Position numbers and translations under genes: made by a program. Positions 34,320-45,625 of a DNA stretch of 64,000 bases are shown here, piece by piece. Each line of letters begins with the position of its first letter. Position 1 is the stretch's first letter. The stretch covers positions 17,412,142 through 17,476,141 of the forward strand of contig JANAVB010023996.1 in NCBI GenBank assembly GCA_029216955.1, given 5' to 3'. The notes beneath the pieces are model-generated. The model was not told where the DNA came from and searched no databases. It saw only the letters and a list, made by a program, of their open reading frames with translations. The DNA is from Iris pallida. Lineage: Eukaryota; Streptophyta; Magnoliopsida; Asparagales; Iridaceae.

Positions 34320-34980
34320 GCTTGTGTCTAGCATTGGAGAAGGATTCAAATTAGATGTATGCGATCAATTCTTAGGCACGTCGTAACCAAGGAGATCACA
34401 TAGAGGTGGGACATTGGTTGGGTGTTGCCAATTTTATCACTTCTTCATTGGACGACTTCAAGATAATACTTGATATGGATTTCTTAATCACTGCGAAGGC
34501 GTTCCAATGCCACACTTTGAAGTCGTCAGCTTTATGGAGGAAGTCCATTGTAATATGCTCTCACTTTCACTACGGGATAGGAAGTGGCTGAAGTGATTAT
34601 GTGGTATCTGCTGCTCGTCTTTACCTGCTGACATATTAAATAACGGATATGAACCTCGTTATCTCCCTCTTGTCCCATGCCATCAAAATGTTGTCTAACA
34701 TCCTGATACATCTTTATACCCCCTGGATGGATGAAGTATGGAGAACTGTGGTCTCAGTCATAACTACCTATCGAATATCTCCATTCAGCACACAGAGACG
34801 ACTACAAAATATGAGTGTCCTATCCTCGTGAATTCTCAACTCCTTTATGAGATTAGACTCACACTCTCGTCGAAACCTCTGAATTTACGGATCCTCTACC
34901 TATACTGCCCTGATCCTTTCGACTATAGTAGACTGAATTTGCAAACTAGCTAGAATTTTGATATCCTACGAAAGAACCAT
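34320..34980 (-). pseudogene. Chromovirus integrase remnant (minus strand)
   Basis: The minus strand reads EHITMDFL near 34545-34560, the start of the Ty3 integrase catalytic core. Before it lie decayed remains of the zinc domain. After it the sequence soon diverges, and the frame is cut by the LTR at 34319. The second Asp and the Glu of the DDE triad are not recognisable, so only about a third of the domain is left. Confidence 0.6.
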
Positions 34981-34994
34981 CTCAATACCCATAT

Positions 34995-35460
34995 CCTGAA
35001 GATCCTCTAAGTCGTCAAGATGAATGCGCTGGCTTGCCTCCTCGATACATCTGCTACAATGTTCGTCTTACCTGGATGATACTGAAAATCTGCATCATAA
35101 TCCTTCAACATCTCTAACCATCTTCTCTGGCGCATGTTCAAGTCATTCTGGGGAAAGACATATATTAGGCTCTTGTAATCGGTATAAATCTCCATTCGAT
35201 CTCCATATAAATAATGTCTCCACAACTTAAGCGCAAATACCACTTATGGCAACTCCAAGTCATGTGTCAAATAGTTCTTATCAAGATCTCGACGATGTCG
35301 AGATGCATAAGCTATCACTCTCATATGATGCATCAATACACATCAAGTTCCTTGTCATACGCATCACAATACACAGTAAACCCTCTAGGACCCTTTAGAA
35401 GTGTCAAAATTAGTGCTGATATCAACCTCCTCTTCAGCTCCTCAAATGAAGTCTGACATT
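34995..35460 (-). pseudogene. Chromovirus RNase H remnant (minus strand)
   Basis: The open frame 35007-35243 (minus) reads VVFALKLWRHYLYG-like sequence, then YTDYKSLIYVF, then RQRRWLEMLKDYDADF and YHPGKTNIVADVSRR. This is the typical RNase H block of plant Ty3 chromoviruses, with the catalytic Asp in YTD and VAD. Upstream (35250-35460) further RNase H is in other frames. Confidence 0.85.
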
Positions 35461-36310
35461 CTATTGACTAAATACAACATCCTTACGCATCAAATGCGTG
35501 AAGGGTTCTGATATCCTAGCGAAGTCTGCCACAAACCTTCAATAAAATCATGTTAATCCCAATAAACTGCATACATCAGCTACTGTCCTTGGAACTGGCA
35601 AACTCTACATAGCCTCCACCATCCTTGGATCCACTGATATTTTCGCTCCGGAGTTGATATGTCCCAGAAATAAATGTGATCCAATCAAACTCGCACTTGT
35701 TAAGCATTGCATACAACTAGTGCTCTCTTAAAATCTACAACACCCTTCGGAGATGCTCCACATGCTCTGCCTCGCTATTGGAATAAATGAGAATATCACC
35801 TATTAACACCACGACAAACTGATCAAAATGGGCATAAATATGCGGTTCATCAAATCCATAAATACCAATAGGGTGTTGCTTAGCCTAAACGACATCACCA
35901 AGAACTCTCAACGTCTATACCACGATCTAAATGCTCTGTCTTGGGTATGTACGGCTCGCGAACACTCACATGATGATACACAGACCGAAGATCTAATTTA
36001 GAGAAAACTCTGGCCCTACTCAGTTGATCAAACAAGTCATCAATACTTGGCAAATGATACTTGTTCTTGGTAGTCATCGGGTTTAGTTGTCTGTAATCAA
36101 GGAATAAATGCGATAAACCATCCTTCTTGATTGTTAATACACACCGACGGTCCCCAAGGTGATTTACTATCTAATGGATCCCTTGGTCTTCAAATCCTTT
36201 ATATGTTGGTATAGCTTGTCCAACTCGGACTGGGACATCCTGTAGACTACTGCAAACTGGAGCTACTCCTGGTATCAACTCGATACAAAATTTGACTTAT
36301 GTAACCGGTG
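35461..36310 (-). pseudogene. Chromovirus reverse transcriptase remnant (minus strand)
   Basis: Near 36000-36130 the minus strand has KKDG, DYRQLN, then [15 protein letters not shown] and [12 protein letters not shown], which are standard Ty3 RT blocks. The catalytic YxDD region is blurred by frameshifts near 35790-35810. Thumb and connection regions continue to 35460 with many stops. The protein is dead. Confidence 0.85.
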
Positions 36311-36412
36311 GTATGCCTAGAAGCTCATATGGAAATACGGCGAGAAACTACTCCTCTAGGAACCTACTCTTCCATTGCAACCGTGCTATCAATCTGCCTC
36401 TAGAATAACCTC

Positions 36413-36800
36413 CTATCCTTGAAAGAATGGGAAATCCTCCGCGCCTGGAATGTTGAAAATAATTCGTCCCTCGCGGTAGTCGATCGTTGCATAACTGTCT
36501 CTCAACCAGTCCGTGCCTAGGATAACATCGTTACCCATAGGGTTTTTAATCAATTTAGCAGGTAGAAGTTGCCCACACACTACGATTAGACATGCTAAGA
36601 AAAATATAGAAACTCCTAGGAGTACATTACGAGTGAGTATGTTTAGCCTCTCTTGTAATGCCTCGAACTCCAATCTAATATGTGTCACAAATCATGCAGA
36701 TACAAATGAATGGGAAGTCCCTGAATCAAATAAAGGTACCACAGGTGATGTAGCAACAAAAATTGTACCTACCACCACATCGTCCGATACCAATGCCAAT
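36413..36800 (-). pseudogene. Chromovirus protease remnant (minus strand)
   Basis: The minus-strand frame 36413-36688 contains NDVILGTDWLRDSYATIDY, the C-terminal landmark of Ty3 protease. The active site lies upstream near 36715-36740 in the decayed frame (FDSGTSHSF-like, with one residue changed to stop or shifted). Confidence 0.75.
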
Positions 36801-37317
36801 GCCTCCTTTGAAGATAAGGTAATTGCCTTTTCATAGCTCCCCTCTGCTGTGCCTTTGCTGCTGTCCATGCTGATTTGCCTTTGCTACTAGCCATGCTATT
36901 GTGGCCTCTGTTGTTGGTACATTTGAGATTGAGTTGGTTGTGGACGTTCTGCCAAAGGTCAAACTGCTAACATGGTCCTTTGAACGGTATTGCTACTGGT
37001 AAAACTGAAATTGTGGCACTGGCCAACCTATCCTCTGGAACAAGGTACAAGTAGACATCATGTGATCTAGACTTCCATACCTGAAGTACTGCCTGTTGAC
37101 CAATCTACACACCTTCCGAGTGTCCTCCCTTTTTGCAGAAGGTACATCCCACTAGTGCTCTCCAACGTTGCTGTTGAAACCTAGGCTGCTACAGGCGTGC
37201 CGGTGTTGTAACTATTGATACCGTTAGACGATGTGATACTCCAAAATCATGAATCCTAACCTTGGGCACTGGTGCTGACATCCTGGAAATATCTCCTCTA
37301 ATATATACTTTTAAATG
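36801..37317 (-). pseudogene. Chromovirus gag C-terminus with decayed zinc knuckle (minus strand)
   Basis: On the minus strand GCTFCKKGGH near 37125-37150 and FRYGSLDHMMSTC near 37070-37110 are the two cysteine blocks of a Tekay-type gag tail. The second Cys of the knuckle is Tyr. The rest is Gln-rich linker. The frame is interrupted at 37317 by the solo LTR and resumes at 40115. Confidence 0.65.
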
Positions 37318-40114
37318 TATCATGACTCGTTTCCGAATAATCGGGTATGAATCATGTTACGTCCGGCCTACGCTGGTGTGAGCAGCGGTAGTCAGTCGTC
37401 TAAACCTTAGGAATCATCAAAGTAGAGAGTATCAATATCTCATCACAACTCTACTCGCTTAACCTGTCAACAATCACAGCATCCAGTATATCTTTTATTA
37501 CATGTCCTTTTACAAGAGATCCCCGAAAACAGATCCGGTAAGTGATAAAGACAACTCTATACAATCCTCAAATCTCATGAACATCGAAAACTACAATCTA
37601 CATCCCCTTGGGGAAAGTCTTCTAACCTAGATAATCTCCAAATTGGTCTCCACTATTAGGTCCTCATGTGGTCCGTAGAGTGTGGGATAGTCAAGCTCAT
37701 CATCACCTGTCAACGATCCAGTTAGGAAATGAGCAAAGTACAATATAACTCAACCATAATCAACTACGATATGCAATAGTACATAAAATAACAAAGGCAA
37801 TAAATAACAAGTAAACTGAAGAATACCGAAAATCATGCACTAACTACATGAAACATGTGCAATATAACACCAATAAACATGTAGAGGCTATCATGTACAA
37901 GGCACATCGTAGCCGATATGCTAGTAGTCACGCAAGTAATGGACGTAAGGCATATATAGTGTGAGCAGTCATGCAAATGTCCATATGCCAAGGTAAACTA
38001 CATGCTTCATGAATGTTCTCTTTCTCGACATGAAACACGAGAAACAAGTAAAGCAAGTGATATAGTGTAAACATGTCATGCAATGCCGCTACGTAAATTT
38101 GAGGTATAAGTATTTGCTTTTTACCGAAGGTTGGCAATTGTCTCTAGATATACTAAAATGGTTAAGGAAATATGGATTAGAAAATATTCTGACTTTCTAG
38201 AAGACCCCTAATAATACTTACTAATTCTATTCTAAATGTTCCTAACTAAGAGCCTAATAATAACTAACTATTAATAATCAAGAATAGATACTAGCAACCA
38301 ATATCTAAAATATTAGCAGAGGTTTTATTAGCAAATAATAATATTAGCAAATATATTTTAGCAAGTAAAATATTAGTAACTAATCCATAGATATTTAGAA
38401 AATATATCTAGCATAGAAAATATTAATATGATAATTAAAGAACAAAATATATAAAACTCATTTTCCTAAATTCTTCTCTCTTCTCTCAGGTCTGAGTTAG
38501 GTCAGCCCACTGGCCCAACCCTTCTTTTTCTTTTTCCTTTCTTTTCTCTCAGGCTCGACCTGTAGGCTTGACCCAAGAATCGACCCAATCTCCTAACCTT
38601 AAGTTTTTTTTTTCCTTTCCTTACCTACTCTTTCTCTCTCTTCCTCACTCACACACACACAACCACCTCCCCCTCCAAAAAAAACCCTAAAATCCTACAA
38701 AAGAGAAAGAAGGAGAAGTAGAGGATGAACAAGAAGAAGGAAGGAATCAAGAAGAAGAAGATAGAGAGGAGGAAGGAGATCAAGGAGAAGATGGAGCTCA
38801 CCTTGGTGCTCAGGGAGGCACGATGTGGCCCAGACGGTGGCCCCAGTGTTAGGTGGCGAGCTCTGGACGATCGGCGTTCCAAGCGATGGATGCGGTGGTT
38901 GGAGGCATCGATCAACGACGAAGTTCTCGGTGAGGCGGTGGATCTGACTCCTCGGCGACTACGGTAGCTGGAAAGGAGATCCGCAACGGTCTTCGACTGC
39001 AGCTTAGATCAGCATACGTAGTAGCGGAGGCTCTGGATCCAGTCGAAGGATCGACACAGGAGGCTGGCAGTGGCAGCTTCGTGATTGAACGACGAGCTCG
39101 AGGTGGCGGTTTAGACGAACGCCGGTGGCTGAATGTGGCTCCGGCGATGGAGACGATGGTTGAGGCTAAGACTTCTACGAGAAGGTGACTCCGGGAAGTC
39201 GTGAGTGCAGCGGAGGTCCCCGATGGCTCACGATGGAGCGACGACGTCGACAGTAGCCATGACGACCGCTAGAATAGGGATAGGTTTAGGGTTTTGTATT
39301 TAGGAATTGAGCGTAGTCTGTCCATGTCTTATGGACACAACAGGACACATAGGAAGAATAAGGTTGTGGAATGTAGGGATGTGTCCGTGTCGGGAACACA
39401 GACACGATTAGAGCTTGGGAAATGTGTGTTTGGCTTGTAATGGATGTGTCCATATCGGAAGATAAGGACATGGTTAGGGTTCGAGTGTTTTGGAAAATCG
39501 TGTTGTGTCGGACACATAAACAATGTAGAATAGGTAGTCTATTAACGAAATGTGGACGAATACCAACACAATTAGGACACGGTCATTAGGACCACGTAGG
39601 AATTTGGAGCGATTAGCACTAATGACAATTAGGAATATTTATAGGAGTCATTAGAAATAATCTAGACTCAATTAGCACATGGCTTTAAGGAATATCCCTA
39701 GAATATTCCAGAGAATGAATATTCTAAGGAATATTCCTAGGAATACTCTAGATCCTAGAGCATATTCCTAAGAATATTGTTTGGGATTAATTAACACTAA
39801 TTATAATTAATTAAGAAGGGGCTCTAGAAAGTTTTCACTCTAATCCCTATGGCTAATGACTATAGAAAAGTACTAAACCATGCCATCCTACAATCGTATT
39901 TACAAATATGCCATTCCTAATTATTACAACTATGCCACTAAACTTCTAATTATTTACAAACTTGTCATTCCCTCTTCATGATTCTCCAAATAACCAACTC
40001 CCCCTAAAAAAATTACTAAAATGCCATGCCTAATAATTAATAATAAATAATCAATAAATATTTTTGGAAAATGATCGAGTTTGTATTTGAAAAAAATAGG
40101 AAAGTGGGATTATA
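37318..40114 (-). mobile_element. Solo LTR, minus strand, with decayed termini
   Basis: It lies inside chromovirus gag. On the minus strand it starts TATAATCCCACTTTCC (compare TGTAACCCTACTTTCC at 9872) and ends with the reverse complement of TATCATGACTCG (compare TGTCACGACCCG at 20933). All the end differences are C-to-T or G-to-A. Flanks AAATG (37313-37317) and GAATG (40115-40119) match at four of five bases. No internal sequence is present, so it is a product of LTR-LTR recombination. GA-rich and GTGTCC-rich parts (38650-39540) are ordinary for this LTR type. Confidence 0.75.
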
Positions 40115-40830
40115 GAATGATAATCAAATGCCTTCAAGCCATTGTCAGAAGTGCATAAAAAGTCTGATAATCATGTCCCTCGACCAACTGCATGATCTCC
40201 AAATGAAATCCCTGGTAGAACTTTATAGCTTTCTCTGGCTAATTCATAGCTACCATCGTTAAAGCGAACCTACTCAGCCCGTAGAACTCCGCTACATATA
40301 TGTCCACTGATCTCCCAGACTGCTTAAGGTTGATAAACCTCTCATGTAACTCAAATCGGGCCACTGCACCAAAAAACTTGATCTAAAATATGGTCCTGAA
40401 ACCATCCCAAGAGATACGACGTGCAAGATCACTCTATAGAATCCCAACTATCTCTGGAAAGGTCCTACAGCTGTAACTTTGCCAAATCCAGTTGCTCCCC
40501 ATATAGAATCTTGGCTACTACTAGGATAAACAATATGCTTTGGAGTCATACATCTAAAGTAGTAGCTTCCTCCGTGCTATATAAGTAACCAGGGTTGACC
40601 CGATAAAATCAGCATGCCGACACAGAGTCCAGTCTTCCGCCTCTCTCTAAGGCTATTTGTAATCCCTAGTTGAGTATAACATTCTGATCTTGTGACTAAT
40701 GTTGCTGAGTAGTCAAACAACCCATGGATGGTCTCCAACAAAGTATGGGTGTCGGCTACCACTGGTGCTGTCGGAGGTTTACCATTGAAAAGTTTTACAA
40801 ACTTTTGTATTAACAAACAAAAAAAAGTAC
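40115..40830 (-). pseudogene. Chromovirus gag, capsid part (minus strand)
   Basis: The minus strand reads WDGFRTIF, FELHERFINLKQSGRSVDIY, VAEFYGLSRFA and EIMQLVEGHDYQTFYALLTMA. This is the retrotransposon gag capsid pattern of plant chromoviruses. The N-terminal frame 40577-40816 precedes it. The fragment ends at the solo LTR and continues with the zinc-knuckle part below 37317. Capsid forms the particle shell. Confidence 0.75.
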
Positions 40831-42270
40831 AAAAGAGTCCTAAATAGGATCTCTAAGTACAATTTATTTCTGAAGAAGCGTGACGATGGAGATTGAACGA
40901 TGTAGTGGTTTCTTTACTCCCTTAACGATATGACGACGAGACGAAATAAAATTGCAAGTCTTATGCTCAGCGATGAGGTGGACAACAATTTGGCTCTCTG
41001 AAGTTTCCTCAAACTCTTTCTACGTCTCGGGGGGAGGGGGAATGAAGGAAGGCTCCTTCTATTATAACAATATAGAGAAATCCATCCATGCGGGCATATG
41101 CGATGTGCACGTGGATTTTGGCGCATAAGAGTGCTGCACGGATGAGATTTGCTGCCACATGGCATTTCTGAATAGAATGCAGTTACAACTGTGCGCATAT
41201 GGCGCAAATGACTGCCACATGACCATGGCTGGGATGTAGTTGTTACTGATATCTTGGGTGGTTGACACCCGTCATATGCATGACTGAGTCGTTTGACACG
41301 TGGTGCATGCTGATGATTCGAAGATCTCATTCTGTTGGAACGAAAAGATTGGATGCGCGTGCAAGATTCAGCACATGAAGGAACTTGGCGCATGGCTTCT
41401 GAGATGTATACCAAGTCTTGGCTTACGGCTTCTAAGGTGCATGCAGAGGTTGATAGGATCAAGCCACGTGGCATGGCACAACTGTAACTGCCAAAAGCAG
41501 TAATGATTGTTGTGACGTTTGTGCTGATCCATGCTGTTGGCTCGCTCTCCGAAGCGACTTTGTCTTTTAGTGAAGAGCCTTTAATGTGCATAGCAGTAAT
41601 GGAGCATGGAAGCATAGGTGCATGGCGCCCTAACGTATAGAATCATGCTGACAGCTTTGTTTATCGTGTAACCAATGTTTGCACATATTTTGAGGCACAT
41701 GCTGCACCATGTTCCAACTGACAGTTGACATCTGACGAAGTTGTCAATGTTGTATTAAATACTGATAGGATAGTTTGGGAGCCATAGGGTCATGAAATCT
41801 TTGGCGCATGAAGCTGGCTGCCATAAGTCTTTCATGGTGCAAAGTTCTGAGGAGGTGCATGGTCATTTGGCGCATCATTTAATTGAGTATCCTTGGCACA
41901 CCAAGCTTTCTACTATCCAGTTTTGACGAGGCGCAGCACATGGTTCCATATGTGATTTTTTATGCTTCTAGAAGACCTCCTTCAAAATTTTTAAAACTTG
42001 AACAAGTTTTGAAATACTCTGAACAAGAAGCATGGGAAGTAGAGTTTTAGGTGCATGGATTTTGCTCGTCTTATGGCGCATGGACGGGTTGTCGCATAGA
42101 CGTTGCTACACGTGGCGCCATTTTATCAGGCTAAGTCTCGAAGCGTCACCGCCATTTGGGGCCCGTGAGTCGAGGCTTCCGATTGATCATCATTAATACG
42201 AGATTCTTTGCATTTATTGGGATATTAATTTTCCACCAAATGGCACATCAAATGCGGCTGACCGGGCATG
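40831..42270. promoter_or_regulatory. Unassigned tract rich in GCGCAT words, promoter-like on both strands
   Basis: GGCGCATGG, GGTGCATGG and related words recur a dozen or more times between 41090 and 42130. A TATA-like TTATAATAG on the minus strand (about 41060-41070) faces the chromovirus gag, and a strong TATA box on the plus strand at 42280 faces the candidate gene. The left part (40831-41060) resembles an LTR leader on the minus strand. A 233-codon minus-strand frame (40914-41615) crosses the tract, but it matches nothing I know and overlaps the repeated words. Confidence 0.4.
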
Positions 42271-42279
42271 CTTTTGAGC

Positions 42280-42289
42280 CTATAAATAG
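42280..42289 (+). promoter_or_regulatory. TATA box of the candidate two-exon gene
   Basis: CTATAAATAG lies 100 bp upstream of the ATG at 42380. The predicted leader contains two short upstream ATGs and a TTTTTTGCAG that could be a splice acceptor at 42362. Confidence 0.55.
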
Positions 42290-42379
42290 GGGCTCTGGAG
42301 AAAGATTCATTTTGCTTTTTGTCTCCTTTATGTGATGCTCATGACTTCTCTATTTTTTGCAGAACCTTAACTTCCTTCC

Positions 42380-42509
42380 ATGGCTCCCAAAGTTGCAACT
42401 GCTAGCATGAGCAAGGGCAAGGGAAAGGTGAAGGCAAAGCCTACTGAGGATGCTGCCGTACCACTTGTCGTCGACACAATACACCCTGATGTTCGGAAGG
42501 AAATCGAAG
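42380..42509 (+). CDS. Candidate gene, exon 1 (short Lys/Ala-rich protein)
   Basis: ATG at 42380 in the good context CCATGG opens 43 codons starting MAPKVATASMSKGKGKVKAK, a basic start that could bind nucleic acid or act as a nuclear signal. It ends in ATCGAAG followed by GTGAGT, a consensus splice donor. Read without splicing it stops three codons later at 42517. With the acceptor at 47202 the frame joins exon 2 in phase. I do not recognise the protein. It is antisense to the Tat pol remnant at 51811-54030, where extra antisense frames are known in Tat elements. A captured host-gene fragment is the other reading. Confidence 0.35.
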
Positions 42510-42679
42510 GTGAGTAACCACCATCGATGGCCATGTCTTACTCTGAACACAAAGACACTCTTGCATGGTCAATAGTATAGATGGGTACCCATCTAGAACA
42601 TGCGCTAACCTCAATCCACTGCTAACTCGCATGGACATTGCTAATGCACATGAACATGCGCTAACCCCATTCAGCTTCT

Positions 42680-44302
42680 TCAATTTGACTTTAAAACATT
42701 CAACATACTCTTTTATTGGAATTTTGGGAGGAATTATGAACATGGATATCAAAAGTAATTTCCTCCATTACTTTTTTTCTTTATTACTTCTTTCAATTTT
42801 TTTCTTTTCATTTTCTTTTTTCTCCCTCTTTTTTCCCTCTTTTTTTGAATCATCATGGAAATCAAGAATTTGAGAATGAAAATATGTAGCGAAACTAGAA
42901 ATTCAGATACCTCCACACTTATTTTTTATACACCCATACATATCATAATGCTTCACTAGTTTTCTGGCTTGGGTAAAGATTTTTTTTTTCCAGGTTAAAG
43001 CTTGTAAAGTGGGTTCACAAAAATAAAAGCAACAATGCTCAAAAGGGTTCAAGCAAAGGAAAAATAAATTCAGGGTAGGCTATTTAGCTTATGTAGCGAA
43101 TAACAAAGAGGGCATTAATCATGTTCATGTATGCATGTGTCGATGTGACCTCGAAGAGAATCAAAGCAAGTTCTCGAGAAACAAATCTATAGAAGAATCT
43201 CTCATCAAAGAAAATAGTGAGACTGATGTGTCAGTCTAAATGCTCAAAATCTCAACGGCTTTTATCTACCAAATTTAGTCACTACCATTCTCAAGGAAAA
43301 TAACTGGACTAACGAATTCTAAGTTTAAAGATTATTTCAATCATGTTATGAATTTTTCGAACGAACTTGAATCTTTCTCATGACATACAAAACAAAAAAT
43401 TATTGAAAACCACAAAACCATTATTTTTTTAAAAAAATTGTCTATATTTATTTATTTTGAAAAACCATGCATTTTTAAAATAAGTTAAAACAAAACCTAA
43501 ATCTCCTTCCCTACAGTTAAACCTGACATTGTCCCCTAATGTAAGGCTAAATGCAAAGAAAAGACAAAAACAAACAAAAATAGAAATGCAAGAATAAGAA
43601 CAAACTCCCCTTGGGTTGCCTCCCAAGCCGCACCTTTGTTTAATATGTCGTTGGCCCGACTCTACACACAATTGATGCAACTAGGCATGGGTTTCACATC
43701 TTGAATAGAGGCCTGCAAACAGAGGGTAAATGCCTCCTATCAGAAATTGATAATGAAATATAAGGAACATTTCCTGGCTGTTGTCTTTTTATAAAATCAT
43801 TCAACCCTGCAACAGTTTTATGCAAATTATTACTCATGTCTAACTCCTCATTCTTTTTCTTAAGATGCTCACTAACGGCAATATCGAATCCATCTTTGCC
43901 ATTAAGTTCAAAACTTCTTGTGCATTTGGTACTACGTTGTCATTTGTTCATGTCTGCAATGCTAGTTTCTCTTCTCTTGTTTTGACAATGTGGTGCTTCT
44001 TTTACTAGAATGTCCACCTCTTTACCACTTCTCAAAACGATTGCATTTTCTTTTGTATTCAAAGCTTGCATTTTCTTTTGTATTTACTATCATTTGAGAT
44101 GGTAGTTTTCCTGAACTTTGTGTATCTAGCTTATTAATTGCTTCATTTGGCTCATTTGATTGTCCAAGCTTTGAATACTAGCCCTTGTCTCCTGTTGAAA
44201 TTGTAAAGCATTAGTGGCAAGAGACTTAACAATTTCCTCTAAAGACATACCAGAGTTAGAAGTTTGGCGTAGTTGTTGTTTAGGGGGATATGACTACTTG
44301 TA
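42680..44302 (-). other. 3' region of the Athila-like element
   Basis: No pol is present. A short decayed coding piece follows gag on the minus strand (about 43700-44300). Then come the GGGAGGCAACCCAAGG landmark typical of Athila elements and an AT-rich tail with poly-A/T runs (42770-42840, 43420-43440). Confidence 0.6.
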
Positions 44303-45267
44303 CTATTGGTAACTTGGCCAATTTTGATTGACGGACTGATTTGATTGTGGATTCCCATAGTTGAAATTGGGATGATCTCTCCATCCTAGATTGTATGTGT
44401 TTGAATAGGGATCATACTTCCTTTGTGGTTGTCCATAAAAACCACCTACCATGTTCACTTGTTCATTGGGCTCCTCTTGAAGAGTTGGGAACATGTAAGT
44501 TGGATGCCTTGCTATTGAACAAATCCCACAAGCCTTCGCAGTTTGTATGTTACCTACAGCCATTTGACGAAGAAAAGAAGTTAAACTAGCAATTTGTTGT
44601 TCTAGGAAAGAAATATTTACCTCGTTGGCATGGATGCAAGATCTAGCCTAGTACCAAATCGTTGAGAATTGGCCGCCATATTTGCAATTAAATTTCTTGC
44701 GGCCTCAAGAGTTTTATCTACCATAGCTCCTCTACTAGCAACATCTATCATGCTTCTATCATTTGATAGAAGGCCTTCGTAGAAGTACTGGATAAGTAGC
44801 TGCTCACTAATTTGATGATGGGGTAGCTTGCACATAATTTTTTGAAATATTCCCAGTACTCGTTGAGAGACTCTGTATTGTGTTGCCTTACCCCACAATT
44901 TTTTCCCTGATATTGGCCGCCCTTGAAGCTGGAAAGTACTTTTCTAGGAACAATCTTTTCATCTCGTTCCATGTGACAATACTTCCCGACGGTAGGTAGT
45001 AGAGCCAATCTTAGCCAAATCCTTTAAAGAAAATGGAAAGGCTCTTAATTTGATTTGCTCTTCAGTCACCCCCGTTGGCTTCATACTTGTGCATACCACA
45101 TGAAGCTCCTTTAGATGCTTGTGAGGGTCTTCACCTGCAAGACTATGAAAAGTTGGCAATAAATGTATGAGTCGAGATTTTAATTCAAAAGTTGCAGTAG
45201 CATCTAAAGTAAGAAATGTTATGCATAAAGGGTATTGGTTCAAATCAGGGACCGTGAGTTCTTTCAA
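44303..45267 (-). pseudogene. Athila-type gag (minus strand)
   Basis: Overlapping minus-strand frames give FELKSRLIHLLPTFHSLAGE and DPHKHLKELHVVC, then KLRAFPFSLKDLAK, the QHNTESLNEYW and KKLCASYP blocks, YFYEGLLSNDRSMIDVASRG and AARNLIANMAANSQRFGTRL. This is the well-known capsid pattern of Athila gag. At least three frameshifts separate the blocks. The tail is Asn/Tyr/Gln-rich (44303-44480). The protein would build particles for the element; it is not functional as read. Confidence 0.88.
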
Positions 45268-45602
45268 AGTTCTATTTGCGGCATGACTCCTTCAGGATTA
45301 GAACGACAAGAGAATACAGAATCCAGAGTGAGGTTGTTCTCGTTAGAGTTCTTTGAGTTTCCTTCCTTAACCTGCACATGGTTTTTTCTATTTCTGGATC
45401 GCTCTGAAAATAACCATAATTAGAAAATCGAGTCAGAACCATAAACAATCAAGTACAATATGAAAAGCAATTCAGAAAAAAAGTATATGAGAATGAATAA
45501 CTAATGATTTTTTTCTTTTCCCTCTTTTTATGAACGAAAATAAAAGTAATTATAAGAAAAAAAATAAAGATCACAAAAATCACAAAATTCAACTAGAATT
45601 AC

Positions 45603-45620
45603 TCCCCGACAATGGCATCA
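45603..45620 (-). promoter_or_regulatory. Primer-binding site (tRNA-Asp type, mutated)
   Basis: The minus strand reads TGATGCCATTGTCGGGGA. The usual Athila/Tat site is TGGCGCCGTTGCCGGGGA. All four differences are transitions (G-to-A or C-to-T). Confidence 0.75.
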
Positions 45621-45625
45621 AAATT

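Noticed and set aside
38725..38967. Lys/Glu-rich plus-strand frame
   Set aside because: Purine-rich stretch of a minus-strand solo LTR, with the frame defined by composition only.
40914..41615. Minus-strand open frame of 233 codons, the longest in the window
   Set aside because: No domain or familiar pattern, Ser/Arg-rich throughout, overlaps the GCGCAT-word tract and an LTR-like leader. More likely chance openness of a repetitive sequence than a gene.
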